Part shown: positions 16,234 to 25,847 of the stretch, one piece after another
Layout: every line of letters starts with the position of its first letter
How positions within the stretch are numbered: position 1 is the stretch's first letter
DNA from: Photobacterium sp. GB-56
GTDB taxonomy: Bacteria > Pseudomonadota > Gammaproteobacteria > Enterobacterales > Vibrionaceae
Reading direction: 5' to 3'
Length of the DNA: 64,000 nucleotides
NCBI RefSeq assembly: GCF_003026105.1
Contig: NZ_PYNW01000004.1
Span: 1 to 64,000, forward strand
Position numbers and translations under genes: made by a program
Notes under the pieces: generated by a model
The model's input: the letters and a program-made list of their open reading frames with translations, nothing else
Told to the model about the DNA's origin: nothing
Database searches by the model: none

Positions 16234-19200
16234 ATGAAAAAGAAGTATTTAGTCAGCCTATTGCCAGTATTGCTTATGGCGCAATATGGACAAGCAGAAA
16301 CAATCGGATCCACAGTACCAGAAACACTTTATTTTAATAAAAAAGCGTTGCCATCAGACACTCAAGGCACACTGCAAGGTAGTGTTAGTGTTGCTCAAAG
16401 CGTGATCATGCAAACGAGCAATAAGATTGAAAATGATCGCCAACCACATCTTGTTTCTCTTCGTCGTACACTGGTGCTGTTTGAGCCTCATGCAGATATG
16501 CTAGAGCAAGACGAAGTGGTTACTGTGACTGCTAAAAATAAACAAAACGACGTGGTTTATCACACGGTGATGCGTCAACCACAACAGTTGCCACAAGTGG
16601 CGGGTAAGCTTGACAAGTATGTTGAGATAACGAAGCCATCACAGTTCTCTCTAACGATCACTAGCAATCACGATCTTAGTGATATCTCTGGTGAAGCGGG
16701 TATAACACATTTTAAAGCACTACTTGCTCAACACGATACCGTTTTAGTTAAAACTGGAGATGGCCATTGGGCGGGGCATTTTATTTTGCCTGATGATAAG
16801 AGCTTCAATAATAAGAAGATCACCTTTATTTCAGATGCTGGCTACAATTCTCAAATTGAATATGCACAAGGTACAGATACAATCAGCCGTGGTAACCAAT
16901 TGACCTATCAAAATATTGATGGCGTTTGGTATGGTGAGTCGGATATGGCAATCAGCCGAATTTCATATAGCGATAAAGCTTATTCAGCGGTACTTCCAGC
17001 CGAAGCCGTTAAGTTGGGTTTACGCTTAACTTTCACCAGTGAAAATCAGAAAGAAGGGACGGTTTCAGATATTAAGATCGGTGCGAATACCAGTATGATC
17101 TTAAATACAATCGATATTGGTTTATTAACAGAGCCAAGAGATCAATTTATCTTTATCGATGATCCAGAATTACACCGTCAGTATTTCCAAAGTCTTCAGA
17201 TCAGTAAATTGATCGTTAACCCTTATGAAGCCGTGCATCTTAAAGAGATCATGTTGCCAGATGGTCGCTTACTTCAAGGTGTTGATCCTAGTGATGCAGA
17301 CGGTTACGGCAGTGATTCACATTACCGTATTGCACGTGAACTTATCTCTTCAGGTATTAACAGTGCTAACTATGGTGTCAATTCATCAAAAGTACGCCCC
17401 GAAAGCCAGTGGAATATTGAAGCGCCATACCATGCAACACAAGTCACGGTGAATAACTCAATTGGTAATTATACTGATGGTTTAATTACACACGGTATGT
17501 TGGGTTCTTACGCAGGTGTTGCTTCTGTCGTGAGCTCAACGGGTAACGAATTTAGCCATGAAGTCGGTCATGAACTAGGAGTCGGTGCCCATTACCCTGG
17601 TGGCTTTATGGGATCGATTCACAAAAGTTCTACCGAAGCGAACTCTACATGGGGGTGGGATGGTTATAAAAATATCTTTATTCCTAATTTTACTAAAGGC
17701 GTAACGAACCAAGAGTCATGCTATGAAGGGGAATGTGTTGCACCTTTTGAAGGTCACAGTTTTGGTTTTGGTACCATGTCTGGCGGTCAACCGCTATACC
17801 CTAAATACAATGCATATACATTACACGCGCCGTATGAGCTGAGTGTATTCCAAGATTTTGTAGAAAATAAAGCGAATTTTGATCCAGCGTCACCAACAGG
17901 TTATAGCAAGTGGGATCACACAGAAAAAGTGATGAAGCCATGGACGCATTCAGTGGCTGATGATTTAGCGTTTTCGGTTGTTACGGTCAGTGGTAACGGC
18001 CCGCTTAGTGAATTTGGTGAAAATAGCGATAAATTTCAACAGCTATTTGCTAAACATCAAGTGGTTCACTTAACAACGGCTAATGCCGCTTGGGCTCGTG
18101 ACTTTTATTTACCGACTGATGCGAAATTAGAAGGGAAAGTGGCGCTATTTGAATCATGGGCGGGTTGGAATTCAACTATCCATTATAACGACCAACAAAT
18201 GACATTAAGCCATGGTCAAAAACATGTATTTGTGTTTACCAATGGTGTTTGGCAGTTAACAGATAATGCGCTATTAGAGCGCAACGTGGATTTGATCCCA
18301 TACAAGCAAGGCGTACAGGTAACAACCTTGGTAGGGTATTACGATCCACAGAAAACACTACCAAGCTACATCTACCCAGCTCTGCATGGTGCATACGGTA
18401 ATGTTTACGTTGATAACTTCACGGCTTCAACATGTCAGTTGGATGTGTTGACGCAAAACGGTGGCACCAAAACGTTTAACCTGTATAACCGTCGTTTGCA
18501 AGATGGTCACATGAACCGTTTTCACATCAATATTGAAAGTGCACTGAAACCATACCGCGCAGAAGTTAGCTGTGGTGGTGAAGTATTAAATACAATGGAT
18601 ATAGTGCCGGCAAAAGCGTCGTTAAAAGCAAGTATTGTGACAACGGAGGCAGGAAAAGCACCCGTTATCACAGGTGTTGACGATATTGTTGTTGCACATG
18701 GTGATTTATTTGCGCCACTTGCAGGAGTAACAGCGACAGATGATTACGATGGTGATGTCACTGCCTCTATCGTGGTTGAAGGTACTGTTGATACCAATAA
18801 AGTGGGTCATTACACGCTAACTTACAAAGCTTATGACAGTGCTTTAAGTGAATCTGTTGTTGTGCGTAAAGTTGAAGTGTTTAGTGCAAAACCTGTGTTA
18901 GAAGGGATTAGCGATACGACTATTCAACTCGGTGATACCTTTGATGCAAAAACAGGTATTACCGCAAAAGATGCAGAAGATGGCGACATAACGGCCAATA
19001 TTATTATCGAAGGTGAAGTCAATACGAGCCTAGCTGGTAACTACACCTTGAATTACCGTATTACTGACAGCGCACAACAAACCACAGAAGCGCAACGTGT
19101 TGTGACGGTTGAAGGTAGCGCAGTGTGCGAAAACACATGGAGTGCACAAAGTATTTATGTGGCAGGAGATGAAGTCAGCCACAATGGTGTGGTATGGCTA

Positions 19201-19491
19201 GCAGGTTGGTGGACAAAAGGTGAAGAGCCGGGAACAACGGGTGAGTGGGGTGTTTGGAAACAAATTGCAACCGAAGGGTGTACCTCAGTCAAACCAGAAG
19301 TGACGCCACCTGCGCCGGGAGAATATCCAACGTATCAAGCGGGCACAGTTTACCAACAAGGGGATATTGTTCGTGCTAGCGATGAGCAGTTATACCAATG
19401 TAAACCGTGGCCTAATTCAGGTTGGTGCTCAAGTGCTTCTTATGCTCCAGCAAGCAGTGCTTATTGGCAAGATGCTTGGACAAAACTGTAA
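16234..19491 (+). CDS. Secreted M66 (StcE/TagA-like) metalloprotease with chitin-binding modules
   Basis: 1,085 residues. Signal peptide MKKKYLVSLLPVLLMAQYGQA. The peptidase M66 domain spans roughly residues 250-600, with the zinc site SHEVGHELGVGAHYPGG (His442, Glu443, His446) and a following STWGWDGYKNIFIPNF block. The third His lies one residue later than in the usual HExxHxxGxxH. After it come a jelly-roll-like segment, two DUF5011-type Ig-like repeats (DDYDGDVTASI and DAEDGDITANI), and two C-terminal carbohydrate modules rich in Trp: a CBM5/12-like one (WLAGWWTKGEEPGTTGEWGVW) and a GbpA-like one (YQCKPWPNSGWCS). Relatives cleave mucin-type glycoproteins. Secretion, perhaps by type II, and mucin or chitin surface binding are inferred. 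Confidence 0.9.
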   Translation: MKKKYLVSLLPVLLMAQYGQAETIGSTVPETLYFNKKALPSDTQGTLQGSVSVAQSVIMQTSNKIENDRQPHLVSLRRTLVLFEPHADMLEQDEVVTVTAKNKQNDVVYHTVMRQPQQLPQVAGKLDKYVEITKPSQFSLTITSNHDLSDISGEAGITHFKALLAQHDTVLVKTGDGHWAGHFILPDDKSFNNKKITFISDAGYNSQIEYAQGTDTISRGNQLTYQNIDGVWYGESDMAISRISYSDKAYSAVLPAEAVKLGLRLTFTSENQKEGTVSDIKIGANTSMILNTIDIGLLTEPRDQFIFIDDPELHRQYFQSLQISKLIVNPYEAVHLKEIMLPDGRLLQGVDPSDADGYGSDSHYRIARELISSGINSANYGVNSSKVRPESQWNIEAPYHATQVTVNNSIGNYTDGLITHGMLGSYAGVASVVSSTGNEFSHEVGHELGVGAHYPGGFMGSIHKSSTEANSTWGWDGYKNIFIPNFTKGVTNQESCYEGECVAPFEGHSFGFGTMSGGQPLYPKYNAYTLHAPYELSVFQDFVENKANFDPASPTGYSKWDHTEKVMKPWTHSVADDLAFSVVTVSGNGPLSEFGENSDKFQQLFAKHQVVHLTTANAAWARDFYLPTDAKLEGKVALFESWAGWNSTIHYNDQQMTLSHGQKHVFVFTNGVWQLTDNALLERNVDLIPYKQGVQVTTLVGYYDPQKTLPSYIYPALHGAYGNVYVDNFTASTCQLDVLTQNGGTKTFNLYNRRLQDGHMNRFHINIESALKPYRAEVSCGGEVLNTMDIVPAKASLKASIVTTEAGKAPVITGVDDIVVAHGDLFAPLAGVTATDDYDGDVTASIVVEGTVDTNKVGHYTLTYKAYDSALSESVVVRKVEVFSAKPVLEGISDTTIQLGDTFDAKTGITAKDAEDGDITANIIIEGEVNTSLAGNYTLNYRITDSAQQTTEAQRVVTVEGSAVCENTWSAQSIYVAGDEVSHNGVVWLAGWWTKGEEPGTTGEWGVWKQIATEGCTSVKPEVTPPAPGEYPTYQAGTVYQQGDIVRASDEQLYQCKPWPNSGWCSSASYAPASSAYWQDAWTKL

Positions 19492-19516
19492 TCACATAAT
19501 ATTTACTATATAAATC

Positions 19517-19545
19517 AAAGCGGTGAGTAAAATCACCGCTTTTTT
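19517..19545. terminator. Intrinsic terminator after M66 protease gene
   Basis: AAAGCGGTGA / TCACCGCTTT with a 6-base loop, followed by a T-run on the plus strand. Confidence 0.9.
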
Positions 19546-19572
19546 ATATCACGCTATATGATATTCCACTTA

Positions 19573-20418
19573 TTACGATCTATTTGGATCATGAGTGAAA
19601 AAATGATTCACAGGGCCATGACCACGACCAATATTGAGCTGATCAGCGGCTGAAATGGCAGAGGTAATATATTCTTTGCCACGCTGTGTTGCTTGTTCGA
19701 TCGAATAACCTTGAGCAAGGTAAGAAGCAATAGCTGAAGAGAGGGTACAGCCAGTACCATGGGTATTGTGGGTATCAATACGTTTTGTTTTTAGCTCGAT
19801 AATATCGTCACTTAATATCAATAAATCATTACTTTCTGAATCACTTTCTAGGTGCCCACCTTTAAGCAGTATGGCTTTTGTTTGTATGTCACGCAGTTTG
19901 CTGACTAATCCCAACATATCTGTATGATTGTGTGGGATCTCGCTGTTTGTCAGAGCAGCGGCTTCAGGTAAATTAGGCGTGATGAGATCAGCTAATGGAA
20001 GTAGTTTTTGCTTTAATGTACTAATGGCTGACTGTTGTAATAATAAGCCACCACTGGTGGCAACCATAACGGGATCAATCACAAGATAGCGTGGCTTGTA
20101 CTCTTTTATTTTGTTCGCAACCAGCGTGATGATGTCACTATCGGCAAGCATGCCTATTTTAACGGCCTGAATGTTGAGATCGGTAAAAACAGCATCTAAC
20201 TGTTGTTCTATCATCACAAGAGGAATAGGAAGAATACCACTAACACCTTGGGTGTTTTGCGCCGTAATTGCAGTGATCACCGAACAAGCATAGCCACCAG
20301 TTGCTGAAATAGCTTTGATATCAGCTTGAATACCCGCGCCACCACTACTGTCAGAGCCAGCAATAGTTAAAACGATAGGCGTTGTAACATGGGATGTATT
20401 ATTGGTGTGTGATGACAT
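19573..20418 (-). CDS. thiD: Hydroxymethylpyrimidine/phosphomethylpyrimidine kinase ThiD
   Basis: 281 residues, ribokinase family. It phosphorylates HMP and HMP-P to HMP-PP for thiamine synthesis in the cytoplasm. TIAGSDSSGGAGIQADIKA is the N-terminal substrate-binding signature, VIDPVMVATSGG follows, and DTHNTHGTGCTLSSAIA is the ATP/anion-hole motif with the catalytic Cys/Gly region. No fused ThiE domain. It is the only gene downstream of a TPP riboswitch, so it is repressed by thiamine pyrophosphate. Confidence 0.97.
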   Translation of the reverse strand: MSSHTNNTSHVTTPIVLTIAGSDSSGGAGIQADIKAISATGGYACSVITAITAQNTQGVSGILPIPLVMIEQQLDAVFTDLNIQAVKIGMLADSDIITLVANKIKEYKPRYLVIDPVMVATSGGLLLQQSAISTLKQKLLPLADLITPNLPEAAALTNSEIPHNHTDMLGLVSKLRDIQTKAILLKGGHLESDSESNDLLILSDDIIELKTKRIDTHNTHGTGCTLSSAIASYLAQGYSIEQATQRGKEYITSAISAADQLNIGRGHGPVNHFFTHDPNRS

Positions 20419-20424
20419 AACAGA

Positions 20425-20445
20425 TTCCTAATTACGCGTTAGGAA
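20425..20445 (-). promoter_or_regulatory. Shine-Dalgarno-sequestering hairpin before thiD
   Basis: On the minus strand TTCCTAA and TTAGGAA are 7-base arms of a hairpin that contains the thiD ribosome site (AGGA), seven bases before the ATG. It is a plausible expression platform for translational control by the upstream riboswitch. Confidence 0.55.
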
Positions 20446-20530
20446 CCGGTGCCAAGTCTGAAAGGATCAGTTGATGTGAAGTGATGAGATCCAGTGATAA
20501 CTTGGCTAAACAATACGGATATTGTTTATT

Positions 20531-20612
20531 TAGTTCCCTCCGCCAGTGTTAACTGGTTCAGGTTCAACGGGTCCCACTTAAATTGTGATCTCAGCGTAAT
20601 GCCCCCCGACTA
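20531..20612 (-). promoter_or_regulatory. TPP (THI-element) riboswitch
   Basis: Read on the minus strand, the conserved blocks appear in order: CGGGGGGC, CTGAGAT, GGGACCCGTTGAACCTGAAC, CAGTTAACACTGGCG and GAGGGAA. This is the standard thiamine pyrophosphate aptamer. It lies about 110 bases before thiD on the same strand. Confidence 0.97.
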
Positions 20613-20847
20613 ACTCTCAAATCCTAATAGATAAACGTTTTGTTGTCACGTACTTATAAAATAAGGGGTTACATCAGCTTATAACCGAAAATGTACTCGT
20701 ATGAGGTATTGTGTTTTGAATACATAAATTACGTGGTTTGGTTTACTTTTTAGTTATGAAATAGCGGTGGAAAGTCGGCGTTGTTTTAGTGGGTAATAAC
20801 GAAATGGGAACAAGTTTAAAAAAGAATAGACTTTATATTTGAGGACA
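20613..20847. other. Intergenic DNA between riboswitch and tRNA cluster
   Basis: AT-rich, no open frame of interest. It should contain the minus-strand promoter for the thiD leader, but I see no confident -35/-10 pair. Confidence 0.5.
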
Positions 20848-20873
20848 AAAAAACCTGCTTTTAAGCAGGCTTT
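20848..20873 (-). terminator. Terminator of the tRNA-Val operon
   Basis: On the minus strand GCCTGCTTAAAAGCAGG is followed by seven T residues, 12 bases after the last tRNA. Confidence 0.85.
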
Positions 20874-20884
20874 TTGTTTAAATT

Positions 20885-20961
20885 TGGTGCGTCTGAGTGG
20901 ACTCGAACCACCGACCCCTACCATGTCAAGGTAGTACTCTAACCAGCTGAGCTACAGACGC
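20885..20961 (-). tRNA. tRNA-Val (GAC), type A
   Basis: 77 nt including encoded CCA. The anticodon stem-loop is CTACC-TTGACAT-GGTAG, giving anticodon GAC; acceptor GCGTCTG pairs with CAGACGC, and the T-arm is GTCGGTGGTTCGAGTCCAC. Very like E. coli tRNA-Val2. Last gene of the cluster; identical in its visible body to 21119-21195. Confidence 0.97.
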
Positions 20962-21001
20962 AAATCGTGTTAATTAATGATTACTGGTTTAAATCATTAA
21001 T

Positions 21002-21078
<77 letters not shown>

Positions 21079-21118
21079 ATAAGATGAACTGATTAAGTGT
21101 GAATCACTTCATAATATT

Positions 21119-21195
21119 TGGTGCGTCTGAGTGGACTCGAACCACCGACCCCTACCATGTCAAGGTAGTACTCTAACCAGCTGAGCTACAGACGC
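21119..21195 (-). tRNA. tRNA-Val (GAC), type A, second copy
   Basis: Same features as 20885-20961: anticodon GAC, acceptor GCGTCTG, encoded CCA. Confidence 0.97.
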
Positions 21196-21233
21196 AAATT
21201 GTATATTTATGATTTCTGGTTTTAATCATAAAT

Positions 21234-21310
<77 letters not shown>

Positions 21311-21334
21311 AATATGTTCTAGTTAACGACAAGC

Positions 21335-21363
21335 ATATTAGCGAGTCACTTGTAACGAGGCAA
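21335..21363 (-). promoter_or_regulatory. Sigma-70 promoter for the tRNA-Val cluster
   Basis: On the minus strand TTGCCT (-35) and TAATAT (-10) are separated by exactly 17 bases, about 25 bases before the first tRNA. Confidence 0.75.
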
Positions 21364-21529
21364 GTATTAAAGTTGGATTTTTTAGTAAATTCAGTGCGTT
21401 TGCTTGCACAATAGCCAGTTTTAATAAAATTATGGTGATGAAATAGTCGAAGTCATATTTTTAAGTAGGGCATTGCCAATTAAATGTAATGTGTAGCGCA
21501 ACAGAATGTGCGCTACACAAGCAGATAGG

Positions 21530-21790
21530 TTAGTTTAAAAGTTCGTGATCGGGCGGAAGTAAGCGGCTGATCCATAAAACCAGCTTATGTTTCATATGAA
21601 CGCCGTCCTCTTGATCCACGGCAAGAGGAGTGATTTGTTTACAATCAACCAGTAAGCGATAAATACACTCAACACGGTCGGTAGAGCCAACACTGCGGTC
21701 TAAATCGCCAAAACCTTGTTTTTTCGCGAATGCAAAGCCTATTTCTAATGCTTTTTTGAGAAGTTTTGCTTCATTCTTGGTTTTCTTCAT
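21530..21790 (-). CDS. DUF5062 family protein
   Basis: 86 residues, matching the small Vibrionaceae family DUF5062 as I recall it: LLKKALEIGFAFAKKQG at the start and KHKLVLWISRLLPPDHELL at the end. Basic N-terminus, no signal or membrane segment. The function is unknown. The ATG is preceded by GGAGATACGC. It is unlinked to a larger operon. Confidence 0.8.
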   Translation of the reverse strand: MKKTKNEAKLLKKALEIGFAFAKKQGFGDLDRSVGSTDRVECIYRLLVDCKQITPLAVDQEDGVHMKHKLVLWISRLLPPDHELLN

Positions 21791-21921
21791 GCGTATCTCC
21801 TATATCCCTTAGCGAAAATATATACAAATTTATTGTCTTCGCGACTGTAGAAGCTGAGTTTAAATTTTAGTTTAAAGCTCAAATTTTTGAAGCAAAGTTA
21901 TTCTATCAAATTAGAATAAAG

Positions 21922-23004
21922 TTATTGTCCAACTTTGAATTTACATTGTTTAAACAGACGTTGCCAGAATTTAACGTGCGCTAATGTGGCTTCATGAAAT
22001 TGCTGATACAGATCGCCATCAACATAGAATGCTATATAGGTTTGCATCGGTGAGGAGAGGTGAATATTCGGTTGATTCAATTGTTGAAGTATCTGCTGTA
22101 AAACGGGCTGTATTTGTCGATATTGTGAATCAAGTGTTGATAAATAAGGCTGGATAGTTGGAACATAAAACTTATAGAAAACATTACGAAGATATTGTGC
22201 TTTTTGCTGATTCATATTTTTGCCACACAAAATTGCATCTTGTGACTGAGTAAGTTGTTCTGTAATTGTGTTCAGCAATGTTGTGGTGCGCTGCATTGAA
22301 TAGAAAAGATCACCAATATATCGGCTATTATAAATTTGTTGTTGGTGCTCAAAAAGATCCTGATATTTATCCTTGTTAGAATAAGGTGCAGTGATGTTAT
22401 TTGAGCGTTTGATGCTATTTGAAAGTAAATTATTGATATAGCTAAATGCGCTTAGGCTAGCGTTAAATTGAGTGGTTTGATTACTTTCAAGTAGATGATG
22501 GCCTAGCGTTAACTGTTTACGCCATTCTTCTCCAGTAAAAAGCGTGTTCCAAAAAACCAATGGGAGCTGCTGTTTCTTTTGTTGATAAATAGGTGCTAGC
22601 TCGGTTAATAAATCAGACTCTTTAGGCAGTGTTTCTAAACAATACTGTAGCCCATCTAATAGTAAAAGTTCATAGCGGAGACCGCGGGTTTTATCTTGAA
22701 CTTTACCCAAAATCGAATTTCGCTCTGCAATCAATTGGAATAAGCCACATTGCCGTAATTCATAGGCATCAAGTAGACCAATTCTAATATCCGCTAAAGG
22801 CTGAATAAGATCTCGTTTCGCGGGTAAAAGTTGTAAGGGCGTTTCAGGAAAGGGGGTTTTGTCTATATCGAGTACATTAGCCAGACGCTGATGATAGGTA
22901 TCAAAGGCGTCTTCATTGTCATTTTGCTTACAGCCTATCAGCATTATTGAAATGAAAAGAATCAGAGACAGTCTATGTGGGAAAATAGAGATAGATACAG
23001 GCAT
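21922..23004 (-). CDS. DUF3080 family lipoprotein
   Basis: 360 residues. The N-terminus has a lipoprotein signal, ILFISIMLIGC, with Cys at about residue 25. The rest is helical and contains YHQRLANVLDID and LRQCGLFQLIAERNSILGKVQ, which I recognise from the DUF3080 family of vibrios. Function unknown. It lies next to norM, as it does in related genomes by my recollection, but a terminator lies between them. Confidence 0.75.
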   Translation of the reverse strand: MPVSISIFPHRLSLILFISIMLIGCKQNDNEDAFDTYHQRLANVLDIDKTPFPETPLQLLPAKRDLIQPLADIRIGLLDAYELRQCGLFQLIAERNSILGKVQDKTRGLRYELLLLDGLQYCLETLPKESDLLTELAPIYQQKKQQLPLVFWNTLFTGEEWRKQLTLGHHLLESNQTTQFNASLSAFSYINNLLSNSIKRSNNITAPYSNKDKYQDLFEHQQQIYNSRYIGDLFYSMQRTTTLLNTITEQLTQSQDAILCGKNMNQQKAQYLRNVFYKFYVPTIQPYLSTLDSQYRQIQPVLQQILQQLNQPNIHLSSPMQTYIAFYVDGDLYQQFHEATLAHVKFWQRLFKQCKFKVGQ

Positions 23005-23068
23005 AGGCGTCTCTTAAAGCATTAAGTGAATATTCATCATACTGATTATTATCAATATTAGATCAAAA

Positions 23069-23094
23069 AAGGCGATCTGATGATCGCCTTTTTG
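23069..23094. terminator. Terminator downstream of norM
   Basis: AAGGCGATC-TGAT-GATCGCCTT with A- and T-runs, directly after the minus-strand norM stop. Confidence 0.9.
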
Positions 23095-23096
23095 TG

Positions 23097-24467
23097 TTAT
23101 CGGTATGACATTTCAAGTTGCTTTTCAGCATCAAGTTTATGCACATGGTGTATTCGCCAACCAAGCATAATGGCTGCCGCAGTTAAGCCGAGAATAAAAC
23201 CAATCCAAAAACCTTGCGGGCCCATTGCTGGTACAATCCAGTTTGTTAGGCCTAAGACGTAACCTGATGGTAGTCCTATTAGCCAGTAAGCGATGAATGT
23301 ACAAAAGAAAATGGCACGCATATCTTTATAACCACGTAACGCACCTGCAGCAACAACCTGAACGGCATCACTGCATTGATAGATCGCTGCAAGTAGTAAT
23401 AATTGCCCAGCAAGCACGATGACTTGTGGATTATGAGTATAGAGCTCGGCAATGTCTTCGCGGAAAATAACCGTCATCATAGCGGTACAAATAGCTAAAG
23501 CCGTACCGACAATTAAACCGCAATGGCTTGCAATACGTGCACCATCAATATCTTGTTGTCCCATTTTGTGGCCAACACGAATGCTCACCGCTGCACCAAT
23601 ACTCATTGGCAGCATATACACCAGTGATGAGAAGTTCATCGCTATCTGATGCGACGCTACTTTATTTGGGCCTAATGGTGAAATCAGTAAGGCAATAACA
23701 GCAAACAGTGAAACTTCAAAGAATAGCGAAGCTGCAACGGGAAAGCCTAGTTTAAATAAACGTGAAAGCGCTTTTAATTGAGGGCGATAAAATGTGCTAA
23801 ATACCCCAACACTCTTTAACCGTTTATTAATTAAGACATACGCTAGTAACGCAAAAAACATGAACCAATAGACGATAGCTGTTGCCACACCACAGCCGAT
23901 CCCGCCTAATTCAGGCGCTCCAAACTTTCCGTAAACGAAAACCCAGTTTAGTGGGATATTGGCCAGTAAGCCTAAAAAGCCGATCACCATGCCTGGAATG
24001 GTAAAAGATAAACCTTCAGAAAAACTCTTTAGAGTTTGGAAGAACAAAAAAGCAGGTACAGCAAAAAGTACGGCATATAAGTAACCGACCGTTTTTTCTG
24101 CTAATACAGGCTCTACATTCATGTAATGGATTAAAGAACCCGCGTTATACAATATCAACATGGTTGGGATGGATATTAAGATCGCAAGGTAGAAGCCATG
24201 TTGAACTTCAAACGGAATACGCTCTTTTTTACCTGAGCCGCTAAGTTGTGCCACCACGGGCACAAGTGCCATAAGTAAACCAACACCAAATAAGATAGAA
24301 GGTAACCAAATACTTGCAGCAACAGCAACGGCTGCCATGTCAGTCGCACTGACACTACCCGCCATCACTGTGTCAACAAAGCCCATCGATGTTTGTGCAA
24401 CAGAGGCAATGAGCACAGGCACGGCAAGCTTTATAAGCTGCGCGGTTTCTTTTTTATAGTTATGCAC
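23097..24467 (-). CDS. norM: MATE-family Na+-coupled multidrug efflux pump NorM
   Basis: About 456 residues from a GTG at 24467 with GGAG nine bases upstream; a TTG at 24482 would include that site in the gene. Twelve membrane segments are expected. PVLIASVAQTSMGFVDTVMAG is the family N-terminal signature, and GIGCGVATAIVYW and HQIAMNFSSLVYMLPMSIGAAVSIRVGH are in the typical places. NorM exports cationic drugs, dyes and fluoroquinolones across the inner membrane in exchange for sodium. In related vibrios it is close to ribE; here a glycosyltransferase operon separates them. Confidence 0.95.
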   Translation of the reverse strand: MHNYKKETAQLIKLAVPVLIASVAQTSMGFVDTVMAGSVSATDMAAVAVAASIWLPSILFGVGLLMALVPVVAQLSGSGKKERIPFEVQHGFYLAILISIPTMLILYNAGSLIHYMNVEPVLAEKTVGYLYAVLFAVPAFLFFQTLKSFSEGLSFTIPGMVIGFLGLLANIPLNWVFVYGKFGAPELGGIGCGVATAIVYWFMFFALLAYVLINKRLKSVGVFSTFYRPQLKALSRLFKLGFPVAASLFFEVSLFAVIALLISPLGPNKVASHQIAMNFSSLVYMLPMSIGAAVSIRVGHKMGQQDIDGARIASHCGLIVGTALAICTAMMTVIFREDIAELYTHNPQVIVLAGQLLLLAAIYQCSDAVQVVAAGALRGYKDMRAIFFCTFIAYWLIGLPSGYVLGLTNWIVPAMGPQGFWIGFILGLTAAAIMLGWRIHHVHKLDAEKQLEMSYR

Positions 24468-24637
24468 TATTTTTGGCTCCAAAAAGAGGAATATAAAGGG
24501 GAGGAGTCAAGTATTAAAATGCTTCTATGGCATTCTATTTTGTACTGCCAATGATTTTTCAGGATTATATAAACAAAAGGCGTATAACCAAAACAGAATA
24601 TTGGCAATTTACATAATTATTGCTTTGGGGTGGGAAT

Positions 24638-24680
24638 AACAGCAGCTTAGTAGATAGTGTTTACTCATTAAGCTGCTGTT
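24638..24680. terminator. Inverted repeat downstream of the glycosyltransferase operon
   Basis: Perfect 12-base arms AACAGCAGCTTA / TAAGCTGCTGTT with a 19-base loop, just beyond the stop codon of the last gene. No strong T-run on the minus strand, so terminator function is tentative. Confidence 0.5.
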
Positions 24681-24692
24681 TTATCGAGAAAG

Positions 24693-25847
24693 TTAAACCG
24701 TAAACATCATATGGCTGTAAAAGCCAATCGCGATAAAAGTACTTGCTGCACTAAAGACACATAGCATTGGTGTTTTAATATTCGGATAACGTTCAATAAG
24801 TAAAAGTAAGCCAAAAAAGGTTGGATACAACCCAAACGCATAACGAGGCATCGCATTTAAATTTGATGACAGCGGTAATATCAAACAAATGAACATAAAT
24901 ATGGCTTCAGCGTAGTATTTACGCGCGACCAAATAGATATTTAGTATAAACGCGAGTATCGCCATGATGGCTAAGTAAAGCTTAGGGCCGCCTGTTTCAA
25001 AACCATAGAGGAGCCAGTGAAACGGATTGGTTAATTGACGTCCCCATGCAATTTGGATGTGTCCAAAAGCCAGCGCATCACCTACATGAAAGTAGAGATA
25101 AGCCATATAGGTGAAAAAGCCGAAAGGGATCACCCATATGGCTGAAATTGCTTTCAGTGCCGGGGTTTTTAAGCGAAAAAAGCTATTTATACCGTAGTGT
25201 TGAATCGCAATAATGAGTACAGGAAAAACCAAGAACACGCCAAGGTTACGGGTAATAGCGGCTAATAGACCTAAAATAGCGACCCATCCCCATTGTTGGC
25301 GATAACTAAACAGGAATACACCAGTCACGAAAACAATGAAGAGCGGTTCGGTATAGCCTGCAGTTGAATACACAGTATAAGGTGAAAAGCACAATAACCA
25401 GATAGCAGCAGACTGCGTTGCTTTGCTGAAATTAAGCTGCTTTAACGCCATTAAAATAATCGGCAGGCTGAATAAAAACGCTAAGTTTGACGCTATGACT
25501 AAACCTAAGCGGGCATTGTTAATTGGGTTTTCAAAAAAGAAAAATTTTGAAAAGATCCAACCAATAAAGGGCTGTAGAGGCATAAATGCCCAGTTAGCCG
25601 CATTCTTTTGACTTAGCCATTGTGGCACTAAATCATAGCCATTTTCGATGATCCGATAAAACCAGACACAGTCAAAGCGACAAATAGTTTGCAATAAAGG
25701 CTGTTCAGCATAATGTCCAGAAGCAAACTCGGCTACTCCCCATAAACCTAAACAGTAGATAACGGTGCGACTCACAATAACGGCAAATATAATGGTCAGC
25801 CATTCTTGTTGACTAATTTTGATTGAAGGTAAGCTTAATGTAGTCAT
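24693..25847 (-). CDS. PIG-V-like multipass glycosyltransferase
   Basis: 384 residues, about ten hydrophobic segments. The first periplasmic loop carries CRFDCVWFYRIIENGYD, like the WDxxWYxxIAxxGY signature of PIG-V and related lipid-linked sugar transferases (GT-C fold), in which acidic residues in this loop act in catalysis. It probably moves a sugar from a polyprenyl phosphate to an envelope acceptor outside the membrane. Its ATG overlaps the GtrA stop (ATGA), so it is last in a four-gene operon. Donor and acceptor are unknown. Confidence 0.8.
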   Translation of the reverse strand: MTTLSLPSIKISQQEWLTIIFAVIVSRTVIYCLGLWGVAEFASGHYAEQPLLQTICRFDCVWFYRIIENGYDLVPQWLSQKNAANWAFMPLQPFIGWIFSKFFFFENPINNARLGLVIASNLAFLFSLPIILMALKQLNFSKATQSAAIWLLCFSPYTVYSTAGYTEPLFIVFVTGVFLFSYRQQWGWVAILGLLAAITRNLGVFLVFPVLIIAIQHYGINSFFRLKTPALKAISAIWVIPFGFFTYMAYLYFHVGDALAFGHIQIAWGRQLTNPFHWLLYGFETGGPKLYLAIMAILAFILNIYLVARKYYAEAIFMFICLILPLSSNLNAMPRYAFGLYPTFFGLLLLIERYPNIKTPMLCVFSAASTFIAIGFYSHMMFTV

